Made by a program: the position numbers and the translations under genes. A stretch of 64,000 bases of DNA from Rhizobium sp. 007. Its GTDB lineage: Bacteria; Pseudomonadota; Alphaproteobacteria; Rhizobiales; Rhizobiaceae. Where the stretch lies: positions 1,054,001-1,118,000 of the forward strand of contig NZ_CP064187.1 of assembly GCF_015353075.1 (NCBI RefSeq), written 5' to 3'. Positions 43,358 to 53,451 of the stretch are shown one piece after another. The notes under the pieces are model-generated. The model was not told the origin of the DNA, ran no database searches, and was given only the letters and a program-made list of their open reading frames with translations. The first letter of the stretch is position 1, and each line of letters begins with the position of its first letter.

Positions 43358-45556
43358 ATGACCATTTCATCGCGCAAGGCAACACTGGCTGCCGTGCTTC
43401 TCGCGTCCGTTGCTTTCCCGGCCGCTGCGGAGCCTGTTTTCAATCGTATTGCGTCCTTCCCGGTTGCCGCAAACCTGCCCGCCGGCAAGGACAAGCTTTC
43501 CACGACCTCCGCCGAAATCATCACCGCCACCGATGACGGCAGGACGCTGATTTACAGCGACAGCCCGCTCGGCGCGATCGGCTTCGTCGACATCATCGAT
43601 GCCAAGGCCCCGAAGGCCGTCGGCGCGCTGATGATGGACGGCGAGCCGACATCCGTTACGTCGGCAGCCGGCAAGGCGCTCGTTGCCGTCAACACCGGCG
43701 AGAGTAAGCAGAAGCCTTCCGGCCATCTGGCAATCGTCGACGTTGCCACCAAAAAGATCGAGAACACCTGCGATCTCGGCGGTCAGCCGGATTCGATCGC
43801 GCTCAACAAGGACAAGACGCTCGGCACCATCGCCATCGAAAACGAGCGCGACGAAGACGTCAACGACGGCAAGATCCCGCAGATGCCGGCAGGCGATCTC
43901 GCTATCTTCCAGGTCAAGGACGGAACGGTCGATTGCAGCACGATCAAGCACGTTGCGCTGACCGGCCTCTCGGCCGTCGCGCCGGAGGACCCGGAGCCGG
44001 AATTCGTCGCCTTCAACGGCCAGGATGAGATCGCACTGACACTGCAGGAAAACAACGAGATCGTCATCATCGACGCCAAAACCGCACAGGTGAAGACGCA
44101 TTTCTCCGCAGGCAGCACCGACCTTTCCGGTATCGACACGAAGAAGGACGGGGCGCTGAAGTTTGCTGGCGAACTGAAGGGTGTTCTGCGCGAACCGGAC
44201 GCTGTGAAATGGCTGGACGACAACCGTCTCGTCGTCGCCAACGAAGGCGATTATGAAGGCGGCTCGCGCGGGTTCACGATTTTCGATAAGACCGGCAAGG
44301 TTCTCTACGAATCCGGCAGTTCCTTCGAGCGCGCCGTGGCTGATCTCGGCCATTATCCGGACGGCCGCTCCTCCTCGAAGGGCGTCGAACCGGAGGGCCT
44401 GGAAGCAGCCACCTTCGGAAGCCAGCAATATTTCTTCGTGCTTGCCGAGCGCGCTTCTGTTGTCGGCGTCTACAAGGACACGGGCGCCGACCCGGAGCTC
44501 TCGCAGATATTGCCATCGGGCGTTTCGCCGGAAGGCGCTGTCGCCATCCCCTCGCGCAACCTCTTTGCGACCGCCAACGAAGTCGATCTCGGAAAGGACG
44601 GCGGCCCGCGCTCGCATGTGATGATCTACGAGCTTGCCGAAGGAGAGAAGGCCTATCCGCAGATCGTCGCGGCCGAGAAGGATGGCAACCCGGTCGGCTT
44701 TGCCGCCCTTTCGGGCCTTGCTGCCGTTCCGGAAAAGCCCGGCAAGCTCTTTGCGGTCAGCGACAGCGTGCTCGGCATGCAGCCGACGATCTACACGATC
44801 GACGCGACGCAGAAGCCGGCCGTCATCACCGAGACGCTGACCGTCAAGCGTGACGGTGCTGCCGCCCAGAAGCTCGACATCGAGGGCATCGCCGTCGATG
44901 AGAAGGGCTGGTTCTGGCTCGCTTCCGAAGGCAACAGCGAAAAGCTGCTGCCGCACGCGCTCTACCACGTCAATCCGAAGGGCGAGATCAAGGCCGAGGT
45001 CGCCCTGCCGAAGGAACTGACCGCCAACGAAATCCGCTACGGCTTCGAAGGCGTGACGATCATCGGCTCCGGCGATGATGCAACGCTGTGGATGGCAATT
45101 CAGCGTGAATGGAAGGACGACGAGAAGGGCTTCGTCAAGCTCGTCTCCTACAATCTGAAGAGCAAGGAATGGGGCGCCGTGCGCTACCCGCTCGACAAGT
45201 CCGAAAACGGCTGGGTCGGTCTTTCGGAAATCTCTGCCCATGGCGACAACGTCTATATCATCGAGCGCGACAACCTCGTGGCCGATGCAGCGAAGTTGAA
45301 GAAGCTCTATAAGGTGGCGATCGCCGATCTCAAGCCCGCCAAGCTCGGCGGCGAGCTGCCGGCCGTCGAGAAGACCGAAGCCTACGACTTCGTCAACGAG
45401 CTGAAGACGGCCACCAACGGCTACGTGCTCGACAAGATCGAAGGCTTCACCTTCGACGCTGGCGGCAAGGCCTATGCCGTCACCGACAACGACGGGGTCA
45501 GCGACTCCTCAGGTGAAACCCTGTTCTTCCCGGTCAACCTGGTCGGCACGAACTGA
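43358..45556 (+). CDS. Secreted phytase/esterase-like beta-propeller protein
   Basis: 732 aa from the ATG at 43358 (GGGGGA 5 bases upstream; an ATG at 43346 is possible). Signal peptide SSRKATLAAVLLASVAFPAA AEP. Beta-propeller repeats (for example AIGFVDIIDAKAPKAVG, VVANEGDYEG), then the C-terminal esterase-like-phytase domain (LDIEGIAVDEKGWFWLASEG, KIEGFTFDAGGKAYAVTDND, SGETLFF). Probably releases phosphate from organic phosphorus outside the cytoplasm, matching the Pho box upstream. Ends at a strong terminator. Confidence 0.85.
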   Translation: MTISSRKATLAAVLLASVAFPAAAEPVFNRIASFPVAANLPAGKDKLSTTSAEIITATDDGRTLIYSDSPLGAIGFVDIIDAKAPKAVGALMMDGEPTSVTSAAGKALVAVNTGESKQKPSGHLAIVDVATKKIENTCDLGGQPDSIALNKDKTLGTIAIENERDEDVNDGKIPQMPAGDLAIFQVKDGTVDCSTIKHVALTGLSAVAPEDPEPEFVAFNGQDEIALTLQENNEIVIIDAKTAQVKTHFSAGSTDLSGIDTKKDGALKFAGELKGVLREPDAVKWLDDNRLVVANEGDYEGGSRGFTIFDKTGKVLYESGSSFERAVADLGHYPDGRSSSKGVEPEGLEAATFGSQQYFFVLAERASVVGVYKDTGADPELSQILPSGVSPEGAVAIPSRNLFATANEVDLGKDGGPRSHVMIYELAEGEKAYPQIVAAEKDGNPVGFAALSGLAAVPEKPGKLFAVSDSVLGMQPTIYTIDATQKPAVITETLTVKRDGAAAQKLDIEGIAVDEKGWFWLASEGNSEKLLPHALYHVNPKGEIKAEVALPKELTANEIRYGFEGVTIIGSGDDATLWMAIQREWKDDEKGFVKLVSYNLKSKEWGAVRYPLDKSENGWVGLSEISAHGDNVYIIERDNLVADAAKLKKLYKVAIADLKPAKLGGELPAVEKTEAYDFVNELKTATNGYVLDKIEGFTFDAGGKAYAVTDNDGVSDSSGETLFFPVNLVGTN

Positions 45557-45574
45557 GGTCCCAGAACTGAAAGG

Positions 45575-45603
45575 AAATGGCCGGGTCAAACCCGGCCATT
45601 TTT
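45575..45603 (+). terminator. Terminator after the phytase-like gene
   Basis: AAATGGCCGGG, loop TCAAA, CCCGGCCATTTTT: perfect stem and T-run; also serves the converging aldo/keto reductase gene. Confidence 0.9.
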
Positions 45604-45620
45604 GGTTCTGAAAGTTACGC

Positions 45621-46607
45621 TTACCAGCGCTGATGCACATGCGGTGCAATCAGCCGCTCGTAGATCTCGCGGGTCGCGTCCATCACGTCGTGGGAGAGCG
45701 GCGCGAGATCGGCGGCCGCTGCGTTGGCCCTTGCCTGTTCGGCGTTGCGCGCGCCGGGGATGACCACGGTCACGGCATCGTTCATCAGGATCCAGCGAAG
45801 CGCAAAGGCTGCCATAGAGGCGCCCTGCGGCACCAGCTTGCGCACCTCCTCGACCGCTTGCAGGCCGACCTCGAAGGGAACGCCCGCGAAGGTCTCGCCG
45901 ACATCGAAGGCCTCGCCGTGGCGGTTGAAATTGCGGTGGTCGTCGCTTGCGAACTTGGTGTCGCGGGTGATCTTGCCGGAGAGCAGGCCACTTGCGAGCG
46001 GCACGCGGGCAATCACGGCGACGTTCCTGCGGCGGGCTTCCTGGAAGAACAGGCGATCGGGGCGCTGACGGAAGATGTTGTAGATGATCTGGATGCTTTC
46101 AACGCCCGGAAACTCGATCGCTTTCAAGCCTTCCTCCACCGTCGAAACGCTGACACCATAGCCCTTGATCTTGCCGGCCTTCTGCAGCTCGTTGAGACCG
46201 TCGAAGACTTCCGAACGGTAAAGCACCTCCGTCGGCGGGCAGTGGAGTTGGACGAGGTCGAGACTGTCGACCTGCAGGTTCTTCAGGCTGCGGTCGATGA
46301 AGCCTTCGAGATTGGCCTTGGTATAGCCGCCGGCGACATGCGGGTTCAGCCTTCGGCCGGCCTTGGTGGCGACCATCGGGCGCGTGCCGCCACGGCTCTT
46401 CAGCACGTCGGCGACGATCTTTTCCGATCGGCCGTCGCCATAAACGTCCGCTGTGTCGATGAAGGTGATGCCGGCGTCGAGCGCCGCATTGAGGGCCGCC
46501 CGGCCGTCAGCCTCGCTAACCTCGCCCCAGGAACCGCCTATCTGCCATGCGCCGAACCCGACATTGGTGACTGAAAACGGCATGCGGCCGAAAGAATGCT
46601 GTTTCAT
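45621..46607 (-). CDS. Aldo/keto reductase
   Basis: 328 aa from the ATG at 46607 (GGAGGATTCCC upstream); the frame runs further but starts MKQHSFGRMPFSVTNVGFGAW. AKR fold with FIDTADVYGDGRSEKIV, the catalytic Tyr, VATKAGRRL (Lys) and DLVQLHCPP (His), NADPH site ALRWILMNDAVTVVIPGARN. Substrate unknown. Confidence 0.9.
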   Translation of the reverse strand: MKQHSFGRMPFSVTNVGFGAWQIGGSWGEVSEADGRAALNAALDAGITFIDTADVYGDGRSEKIVADVLKSRGGTRPMVATKAGRRLNPHVAGGYTKANLEGFIDRSLKNLQVDSLDLVQLHCPPTEVLYRSEVFDGLNELQKAGKIKGYGVSVSTVEEGLKAIEFPGVESIQIIYNIFRQRPDRLFFQEARRRNVAVIARVPLASGLLSGKITRDTKFASDDHRNFNRHGEAFDVGETFAGVPFEVGLQAVEEVRKLVPQGASMAAFALRWILMNDAVTVVIPGARNAEQARANAAAADLAPLSHDVMDATREIYERLIAPHVHQRW

Positions 46608-46822
46608 GGGAATCCTCCATTCGTGATGAAAAGCTCGCACGGCGACTATCAGCCAGGCCCCGGGCGGACAAGCGCCTGCGGGGGAAATAGGGCGCCGACG
46701 TTGCTTATTCGAGAACGGTGCCGATTGGTCTGGCATATCTTCCCGCTCCACTTCAAATGGGTCGACCGATGACCTACTTTCTGTGAGGGACGCGCCGGAT
46801 CAAAAAACGAAGAGGCAATAGC

Positions 46823-47224
46823 ATGGAAATTAAGACAGCCGGTTCCCGGCCATCGGCGAAGGCTTCGGCGGACTATTTCGCTGGCACCGTGCGGCTTGAT
46901 CCGTTGATCGAAGCGCCGGATCCGGCCCGCGTGAGGGTCGTGCACGTGACATTCGAGCCGGGAGCGCGCACCGCGTGGCACACGCATCCTCTGGGCCAGA
47001 CGCTGATCGTCACGTCCGGCAAGGGGCTTGTGCAGAGCTGGGGCGGCGACATCCGCGAAATCCGGCCGGGCGACACCGTCTGGTTCGCGGCCGGCGAAAA
47101 GCACTGGCATGGCGCAGCCCCGGAAACGGCGATGACGCATATCGCCATCCAGGAATCACTGAATGGCAGCGTCGCCGACTGGATGGAGCAGGTCAGCGAC
47201 GAGCAATATGCCGGAAAGGCCTGA
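46823..47224 (+). CDS. Cupin-domain protein (mandelonitrile-lyase-like/quercetinase-like)
   Basis: 133 aa single cupin: [20 protein letters not shown] then [35 protein letters not shown] and HGAAP. Metal ligands HTH and a second His are present. Resembles the small manganese cupins with (R)-mandelonitrile-lyase or hydrolase activity, but function is not certain. Divergent from the reductase gene, 215 bases away. Confidence 0.85.
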   Translation: MEIKTAGSRPSAKASADYFAGTVRLDPLIEAPDPARVRVVHVTFEPGARTAWHTHPLGQTLIVTSGKGLVQSWGGDIREIRPGDTVWFAAGEKHWHGAAPETAMTHIAIQESLNGSVADWMEQVSDEQYAGKA

Positions 47225-47441
47225 AGCGGCGTCAGACGCGAGAAAATGCGTCGGAAGTCCTGTCAACGCTCAGCTCTTGTGCGGCGGCTGGACTTCGCCT
47301 TGAAAACAATTTCCGGACTGTCATGGTTTTGTCTCCAAACCTGCTTGACACTCAAATGCGAACCCCTTAGTTAGCCGCTCATCGAAGCGGCCTGTCCGTT
47401 TTGACAAGGATGCGAAAGCTCCGGATGACTTGAAATGAAGT

Positions 47442-47518
47442 GCGGGTGTAGCTCAGTCGGTTAGAGTGCCGGCCTGTCACGCCGGAGGTCGCGGGTTCGA
47501 GCCCCGTCACTCGCGCCA
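47442..47518 (+). tRNA. tRNA-Asp (GTC), copy 1
   Basis: Acceptor GCGGGTG/CACTCGC, anticodon loop CTGTCAC (GTC), T arm GCGGG TTCGAGC CCCGT, encoded CCA end. 77 bases. Confidence 0.97.
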
Positions 47519-47565
47519 TTTTAAGATGTGCCGCAAGGCGCTTTCCGGCCTTTCCTTCAAGATGC

Positions 47566-47642
47566 GCGGGTGTAGCTCAGTCGGTTAGAGTGCCGGCCTG
47601 TCACGCCGGAGGTCGCGGGTTCGAGCCCCGTCACTCGCGCCA
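47566..47642 (+). tRNA. tRNA-Asp (GTC), copy 2
   Basis: Identical to copy 1 through CCA; starts 124 bases later. Tandem duplication of the tRNA, with no sequence similarity in the 47-base spacer. Confidence 0.97.
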
Positions 47643-47888
47643 TTCTTTTCTCCGAGCCATGCAGTTTTTGGTTGGCTGCCATGCAACCTCTCGCAACTTG
47701 TGCGTATTTGTCGCGACATCGTTGCATCTGCTTGATAATGTCGCATCCTCACAGGTGGAATTGGCTTTCTAAAAGTCTTGCACCATTGCTCCGGCTGCGC
47801 TAACCACGGCTTGTTGCAACGCACGTTCGCTTGCCGGGCATTTGCCCGTTGCGCTGCCTGGCGCATTCGGCAAGCAGGGATGAACATG

Positions 47889-48254
47889 ATGACTGAACTG
47901 CTCAGTTCCTATATTCCGATCGCTATCTTCATCGGCATTGCCCTCGTCATCGGCCTGGCGCTTCTGATTGCGCCGTTTGCCGTGGCCTACAAGGCGCCCG
48001 ATTCGGAAAAGCTTTCCGCATACGAATGCGGCTTCAACGCCTTCGACGATGCTCGCATAAAGTTCGACATCCGCTTCTATCTCGTGTCGATCCTCTTCAT
48101 CATCTTCGACCTCGAAGTCGCCTTCCTCTTCCCCTGGGCCGTTTCCTTCGGCGCCATCGGCTGGTTTGGCTTCTGGTCCATGATGGTCTTCCTTGGTGTG
48201 CTGACCATCGGCTTTATCTATGAATGGAAAAAGGGAGCCCTGGAATGGGAGTAG
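47889..48254 (+). CDS. nuoA: NADH-quinone oxidoreductase subunit A
   Basis: 121 aa from the ATG at 47889 (site CAGGGA 8 bases upstream; ATGs at 47880 and 47886 also possible). Three TM helices, [33 protein letters not shown]. First subunit of complex I; its end overlaps nuoB by 10 bases. Confidence 0.95.
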   Translation: MTELLSSYIPIAIFIGIALVIGLALLIAPFAVAYKAPDSEKLSAYECGFNAFDDARIKFDIRFYLVSILFIIFDLEVAFLFPWAVSFGAIGWFGFWSMMVFLGVLTIGFIYEWKKGALEWE

Positions 48255-48829
48255 CCCCAAGCGACAAGGCGCTCGTCGCACCGCATCCGAAAGGCGTGAT
48301 CGACCCGGCAACGGGCAAGCCGATCGGCAGCGACAGAGCCTTCTTCGGTGAAATCAACGATGAGTTGGCTGACAAGGGCTTTCTTGTTACCTCGACCCGC
48401 GATCTCATCACCTGGGCCCGTACGGGCTCGTTGATGTGGATGCAGTTCGGTCTGGCCTGCTGCGCTGTCGAAGGCCTGATGCAGGTTTCCGGTCCGCGTT
48501 ACGACATGGAGCGCTTCGGTGTTGCTCCGCGCGCTTCGCCGCGCCAGTCGGACGTCATGATCGTTGCCGGCACGCTGACCAACAAGATGGCACCCGCGCT
48601 CCGCAAGGTCTACGACCAGATGCCCGAGCCGCGCTACGTGATCTCGATGGGCTCCTGCGCAAACGGGGGCGGCTACTATCACTATTCCTATTCGGTCGTG
48701 CGTGGTTGCGACCGCGTCGTTCCTGTCGATATCTACGTGCCGGGCTGTCCCCCCACGGCGGAAGCGCTGCTTTACGGCGTGCTGCTTCTGCAGAAGAAGA
48801 TCCGGCGGACCGGAACGATCGAGCGCTAA
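48245..48829 (+). CDS. nuoB: NADH-quinone oxidoreductase subunit B
   Basis: 194 aa from ATG 48245. Ligands of cluster N2: [10 protein letters not shown] (two Cys), GSCANGGG, and [10 protein letters not shown]. Peripheral arm subunit next to the quinone site. Confidence 0.96.
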   Translation: MGVAPSDKALVAPHPKGVIDPATGKPIGSDRAFFGEINDELADKGFLVTSTRDLITWARTGSLMWMQFGLACCAVEGLMQVSGPRYDMERFGVAPRASPRQSDVMIVAGTLTNKMAPALRKVYDQMPEPRYVISMGSCANGGGYYHYSYSVVRGCDRVVPVDIYVPGCPPTAEALLYGVLLLQKKIRRTGTIER

Positions 48830-48844
48830 GGGCGGAGGACTGTC

Positions 48845-49447
48845 ATGAGTGAAGCCTTGAGCGAACTGTCTTCGTATCTCCGCGAGATGCGCGGCGATCT
48901 ATTTCTTGATGCGTCCATCAGCCATAATGAGCTGAACGTAACTGCAGCGCCGGAAACGATTCTGGCCCTATTGACGTTCCTGCGTGACGACGCCCGCTGC
49001 GGCTTCATCAGCATGATCGATATTTGCGGTGTGGATTGGCCGCAGCGCGAGAAGCGCTTCGACGTCGTGTACCACCTGCTGTCGCCCAAGCAGAACCTGC
49101 GCATCCGCATCAAGGTTGCTGTGGCTGACGGCGAGTCGGTGCCGTCGGCAACCGCGGTCTACCAGGGTGCTGAGTGGTTCGAGCGCGAAGCTTGGGACAT
49201 GTACGGCATCCCTTTCTCCGGTCATGCCGACCTTCGCCGTCTTCTCACCGACTACGGTTTCGACGGCCATCCGCTGCGCAAGGATTTCCCGACGACAGGT
49301 TACGTCGAGGTGCGTTACGACGATACAGCCAAGCGCGTCGTCTACGAGCCCGTCGAGCTGAAGCAGGAATTCCGCAATTTCGATTTCATGTCCCCCTGGG
49401 AAGGCACGGATTACGTACTGCCGGGAGACGAGAAGGCTGCGAAGTAA
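48845..49447 (+). CDS. nuoC: NADH-quinone oxidoreductase subunit C
   Basis: 200 aa, separate from nuoD (as in alphaproteobacteria). Diagnostic [20 protein letters not shown] and [17 protein letters not shown]. Confidence 0.96.
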   Translation: MSEALSELSSYLREMRGDLFLDASISHNELNVTAAPETILALLTFLRDDARCGFISMIDICGVDWPQREKRFDVVYHLLSPKQNLRIRIKVAVADGESVPSATAVYQGAEWFEREAWDMYGIPFSGHADLRRLLTDYGFDGHPLRKDFPTTGYVEVRYDDTAKRVVYEPVELKQEFRNFDFMSPWEGTDYVLPGDEKAAK

Positions 49448-49520
49448 CGATGAGCCTCGTATCTCTTGAAGCCTCTCGGTTCGCCGTCTCATGCCAATTG
49501 CCAGCGCGGAGCGCGTCGCT

Positions 49521-50711
49521 ATGATTGAACATAACGTTCGCAACTTTACGATCAATTTCGGTCCGGAACACCCGTCCGCGCACGGCGTTCTGCGTCTCGT
49601 GCTCGAGCTCGACGGCGAGATCATCGAGCGGGTCGATCCGCATATCGGCCTTCTGCATCGCGGCACTGAAAAGCTGATCGAGACGAAGACCTATCTGCAG
49701 GCCGTTCCGTATTTCGATCGCCTCGACTATGTCGCGCCGATGAACCAGGAACACGCGTTCGCGCTCGCCGTCGAAAAGCTGCTCAAGCTCGAAATTCCGA
49801 TTCGCGGCCAGCTGATTCGCGTTCTTTACTCGGAAATTGGCCGAATCTTGTCGCACATCATGAACGTGACGACGCAGGCCATGGACGTCGGCGCTATGAC
49901 GCCGCCGGTTTGGGGCTTCGAAGAGCGTGAAAAGCTCATGGTGTTCTACGAGCGCGCCTGTGGCGCGCGCATGCACTCGGCCTACTTCCGTCCGGGCGGC
50001 GTTCACCAGGATCTCCCGCCGGAGCTCGTCGAGGACATCGGCAAGTGGTGCGATCCGTTCCTGAAGGTTCTGGACGATATCGAAGGCCTCCTCACCGACA
50101 ACCGCATCTTCAAGCAGCGTAACGTCGATATTGGCGTGGTGTCGCTGGCGGATGCCTGGTCGTGGGGCTTCTCGGGTGTGATGGTTCGCGGTTCCGGCGC
50201 TGCCTGGGACCTGCGTCGCTCGCAGCCCTACGAATGCTATTCCGATCTGGAATTCGATATCCCTATCGGTAAGAACGGCGATTGCTATGACCGTTACCTG
50301 ATCCGCATGATCGAAATGCGCCAGTCGGTTCGCATTATGAAGCAGTGCGTCGAACGCCTGATGGGCAGCGCCAAGACAGGCCCTGTTTCGTCGATCGACG
50401 GTAAAGTGGTTCCGCCGAAGCGCGGCGAGATGAAGCGTTCGATGGAAGCGCTCATCCACCACTTCAAGCTCTACACCGAAGGCTATCACGTGCCGGCCGG
50501 CGAAGTTTATGCGGCCGTCGAAGCGCCGAAGGGCGAATTCGGCGTCTACGTCGTCTCGGATGGCAGCAACAAACCGTACCGCTGCAAGATCCGTGCACCT
50601 GGCTATGCTCACCTGCAGGCGATGGACTTCCTCTGCAAGGGCCACATGCTCGCTGACGTGACGGCTATTCTCGGCTCGCTCGACATCGTGTTCGGCGAGG
50701 TGGACCGCTGA
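49521..50711 (+). CDS. nuoD: NADH-quinone oxidoreductase subunit D
   Basis: 396 aa from ATG 49521 (frame opens at 49491). Matches 49-kDa subunit: [39 protein letters not shown], and the C-terminal [28 protein letters not shown]. Lines the quinone cavity. Confidence 0.97.
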   Translation: MIEHNVRNFTINFGPEHPSAHGVLRLVLELDGEIIERVDPHIGLLHRGTEKLIETKTYLQAVPYFDRLDYVAPMNQEHAFALAVEKLLKLEIPIRGQLIRVLYSEIGRILSHIMNVTTQAMDVGAMTPPVWGFEEREKLMVFYERACGARMHSAYFRPGGVHQDLPPELVEDIGKWCDPFLKVLDDIEGLLTDNRIFKQRNVDIGVVSLADAWSWGFSGVMVRGSGAAWDLRRSQPYECYSDLEFDIPIGKNGDCYDRYLIRMIEMRQSVRIMKQCVERLMGSAKTGPVSSIDGKVVPPKRGEMKRSMEALIHHFKLYTEGYHVPAGEVYAAVEAPKGEFGVYVVSDGSNKPYRCKIRAPGYAHLQAMDFLCKGHMLADVTAILGSLDIVFGEVDR

Positions 50712-50983
50712 TGCAGCTAGCCGCGCTTTCAGCAGCCGTTTTCCTCATGGCATCCGGAGCGTTCGCTCAGGATAATCAGGGATTCGGCCAGAAGCTGGGC
50801 GCGCAGGATGTAGCGCCTCCGGGCGGCCAGGCCTCTATGGGCGAGCTATTGTCTAGGGGCTATGAAATCAAGGCTGCCGTTCCGAACGGCAACAAGTTCG
50901 TTGTGTTTATGCAGAAAGACCAGTCGGCCTATGCTTGCGAGATGCAGTCTCTGACAGCCTCGCGGTGTGGGACCCTAAACTGA
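50711..50983 (+). CDS. Small secreted protein embedded in the nuo operon
   Basis: 90 aa; its ATG overlaps the nuoD stop (TGATG), so it is translationally coupled. Signal peptide [21 protein letters not shown], then a short domain with GELLSRGYEIKAAVPNGNKF VVFMQKDQSAYACEMQ and two Cys (YACEMQ...SRCGTLN). It is not a known complex I subunit. Similar small periplasmic proteins are common in Rhizobiaceae; role unknown, possibly in assembly or merely co-expressed. Confidence 0.8.
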   Translation: MQLAALSAAVFLMASGAFAQDNQGFGQKLGAQDVAPPGGQASMGELLSRGYEIKAAVPNGNKFVVFMQKDQSAYACEMQSLTASRCGTLN

Positions 50984-50999
50984 CAAGGCGTGAGGAAGA

Positions 51000-52130
51000 A
51001 TGTCCGTTCGTCGACTAGCCGAAGATCAATTCCAGCCTGCCGCATTCGCCTTCAATGACGAAAACGCGGTTTGGGCGGACAAAACGATCAAGAAATATCC
51101 CGCAGGCCGTCAGCAGTCGGCGGTCATCCCGCTGTTGATGCGGGCGCAGGAGCAGGACGGCTGGGTCACCCGCGCGGCGATCGAGAAAGTCGCCGACATG
51201 CTGGACATGGCCTATATCCGTGTCCTCGAAGTCGCGACCTTCTACACCCAGTTCCAGCTGGGTCCGGTCGGAACGCGCGCGCACGTCCAGGTCTGCGGCA
51301 CGACGCCCTGCATGCTGCGCGGCTCTGAAGGCCTGATGAAGGTCTGCAAGAGCAAGATCCACGATCACCCGTTCGAGCGCAATGCCGAAGGCACGCTCTC
51401 CTGGGAAGAGGTCGAATGTCTCGGGGCCTGCGTTAACGCACCGATGGTGATGATCGGCAAGGACACTTACGAAGACCTGACGCCGGAGCGCCTCGAAGAG
51501 ATCATCGACACGTTCAATGCCGGCAATGGGGCGAGCATCAAGCCCGGCCCGCAGATCGACCGTCATTTTTCCTCGCCCGAAGGCGGTCCGACGACGCTTC
51601 TGGCGCCGGATCCCAAGCCGAAGGCCTCCGCAAAAAAGGCCGTCAGCGATGCCGTCAGCCTTCCGCCCTCCGAGGCCGGCCGGCCGAAGAGCTCGGACGC
51701 CGAAACCAATCCGGCGCTGAAGACGCCCCATACCGCGCCGAAGGCCGCGGCCAAGAATGTCAAGGCCGTCGAGGCTGCACCGCTGCCTGCACCGGCCGAA
51801 AAGCCCGCAAGGGCAGCCGCGGCTCCGGCCGTGAGCAAGCCGGCGCTGACCGACAAGAACCGGCCGGTCGGCATCGAAAAGCCGACAGCTCCGGACGATC
51901 TCAAGCTGATCTCGGGCGTCGGTCCGAAGATCGAGGCCATTTTGAACGAACTCGGCATCTTCACCTATGCGCAGGTCGCAGGCTGGAAGAAGGCCGAACG
52001 CGAATGGGTCGATGGATACTTGAATTTCAAGGGCCGCATCGAGCGCGACGACTGGGCCAAGCAGGCCAAGGCGCTCGCCAAGGGCGGCGAAGCGGAATAT
52101 ATCAAGGTCTTTGGCAAGAAGCCGCGGTAA
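51000..52130 (+). CDS. nuoE: NADH-quinone oxidoreductase subunit E with C-terminal HhH extension
   Basis: 376 aa, twice the usual size. Residues 1-190: [2Fe-2S] NuoE with CGTTPC and CLGAC ligands (C-x4-C, C-x3-C). Residues about 190-300: low-complexity Ala/Lys/Pro linker. Residues about 302-370: DDLKLISGVGPKIEAILNEL, then YAQVAGW and FKGRIERDDWAKQAKAL, a helix-hairpin-helix module (COG3743-like). Such extended NuoE proteins are typical of Rhizobiaceae. N2/N3-side electron transfer from FMN via NuoF. Confidence 0.93.
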   Translation: MSVRRLAEDQFQPAAFAFNDENAVWADKTIKKYPAGRQQSAVIPLLMRAQEQDGWVTRAAIEKVADMLDMAYIRVLEVATFYTQFQLGPVGTRAHVQVCGTTPCMLRGSEGLMKVCKSKIHDHPFERNAEGTLSWEEVECLGACVNAPMVMIGKDTYEDLTPERLEEIIDTFNAGNGASIKPGPQIDRHFSSPEGGPTTLLAPDPKPKASAKKAVSDAVSLPPSEAGRPKSSDAETNPALKTPHTAPKAAAKNVKAVEAAPLPAPAEKPARAAAAPAVSKPALTDKNRPVGIEKPTAPDDLKLISGVGPKIEAILNELGIFTYAQVAGWKKAEREWVDGYLNFKGRIERDDWAKQAKALAKGGEAEYIKVFGKKPR

Positions 52131-52142
52131 GAGGTGTGAAGC

Positions 52143-53447
52143 ATGTTACAAGATAAGGACCGCATCTTTACCAACATCTACGGCCTCAAGGACAAGTCCC
52201 TGAAAGGCGCGATGAGCCGCGGCCACTGGGACGGCACCAAGCAGATCCTCGAAAAGGGCCGCGACTGGATCGTCAACGAGATGAAGGCGTCCGGCCTTCG
52301 CGGCCGTGGCGGCGCAGGTTTCCCGACCGGTCTCAAATGGTCCTTCATGCCGAAGGAAAGCGATGGCCGGCCGCACTATCTCGTCGTCAATGCCGACGAG
52401 TCGGAGCCCGGCACCTGCAAGGACCGCGACATCATGCGCCACGATCCGCATACGCTGATCGAAGGCTGCGTGATTGCGAGCTTCGCCATGGGCGCGAACG
52501 CCGCCTACATCTATGTCCGCGGCGAATATATCCGTGAGCGTGAGGCACTACAGGCGGCGATTGACGAATGCTATGATGCCGGCCTGCTCGGCAAGAACAA
52601 CAAGCTCGGCTGGGACATGGAAATTTATATCCATCACGGCGCCGGCGCTTACATCTGCGGCGAAGAAACCGCCCTGCTCGAAAGCCTTGAGGGCAAGAAG
52701 GGGCAGCCGCGCCTGAAGCCGCCGTTCCCGGCCAATATGGGTCTCTACGGCTGCCCGACGACGGTCAACAACGTCGAATCGATCGCCGTTGCCCCGACGA
52801 TCCTTCGCCGCGGCGCCGGCTGGTTCTCCTCGATCGGCCGTCCGAACAATGTCGGCACCAAGCTTTTCATGCTCTCCGGGCACGTCAACAAGCCGTGCAC
52901 CGTCGAAGAGGAAATGGGCATCACCTTCCGTGAGCTCGTCGATCGTCACGCCGGCGGCATCCGCGGCGGCTGGGACAACCTGCTCGCCGTCATTCCCGGC
53001 GGCGCCTCGTGCCCGATCGTTCCCGCCAAGGACATCATCGATTGCCCGATGGATTTCGACGGCCTGCGCGCTGTCGGTTCGTCCTTCGGCACGGCCGCCG
53101 CGATCGTCATGGACAAGTCCACGGACGTCATCAAGGCGATCGCCCGCATCTCGGCTTTCTTCAAGCATGAGAGCTGCGGCCAGTGCACGCCGTGCCGCGA
53201 AGGCACCGGCTGGATGTGGCGCGTGATGGAGCGCATGGCCAAGGGCAACGCCCACAAGCGCGAGATCGACATGCTCTTCCAGGTCACCAAGCAGATCGAA
53301 GGCCACACCATCTGTGCGCTCGGCGATGCCGCCGCATGGCCGGTGCAGGGTCTGATCCGTAACTTCCGGCCGGAGATCGAAGCGCGCATCGATCAGTACA
53401 CGGCGAGCGCAATGGATCACGGTGCGGTTCTCGAGGCAGCGGAGTAA
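52143..53447 (+). CDS. nuoF: NADH-quinone oxidoreductase subunit F
   Basis: 434 aa. FMN and NADH binding: [18 protein letters not shown], and the [10 protein letters not shown] 4Fe-4S signature near the C-terminus. The catalytic NADH-oxidising subunit. Starts 12 bases after nuoE. Confidence 0.97.
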   Translation: MLQDKDRIFTNIYGLKDKSLKGAMSRGHWDGTKQILEKGRDWIVNEMKASGLRGRGGAGFPTGLKWSFMPKESDGRPHYLVVNADESEPGTCKDRDIMRHDPHTLIEGCVIASFAMGANAAYIYVRGEYIREREALQAAIDECYDAGLLGKNNKLGWDMEIYIHHGAGAYICGEETALLESLEGKKGQPRLKPPFPANMGLYGCPTTVNNVESIAVAPTILRRGAGWFSSIGRPNNVGTKLFMLSGHVNKPCTVEEEMGITFRELVDRHAGGIRGGWDNLLAVIPGGASCPIVPAKDIIDCPMDFDGLRAVGSSFGTAAAIVMDKSTDVIKAIARISAFFKHESCGQCTPCREGTGWMWRVMERMAKGNAHKREIDMLFQVTKQIEGHTICALGDAAAWPVQGLIRNFRPEIEARIDQYTASAMDHGAVLEAAE

Positions 53448-53451
53448 GAAG

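Noticed and set aside
43367..45241. 624-codon minus-strand frame over the phytase-like gene
   Set aside because: Antisense shadow.
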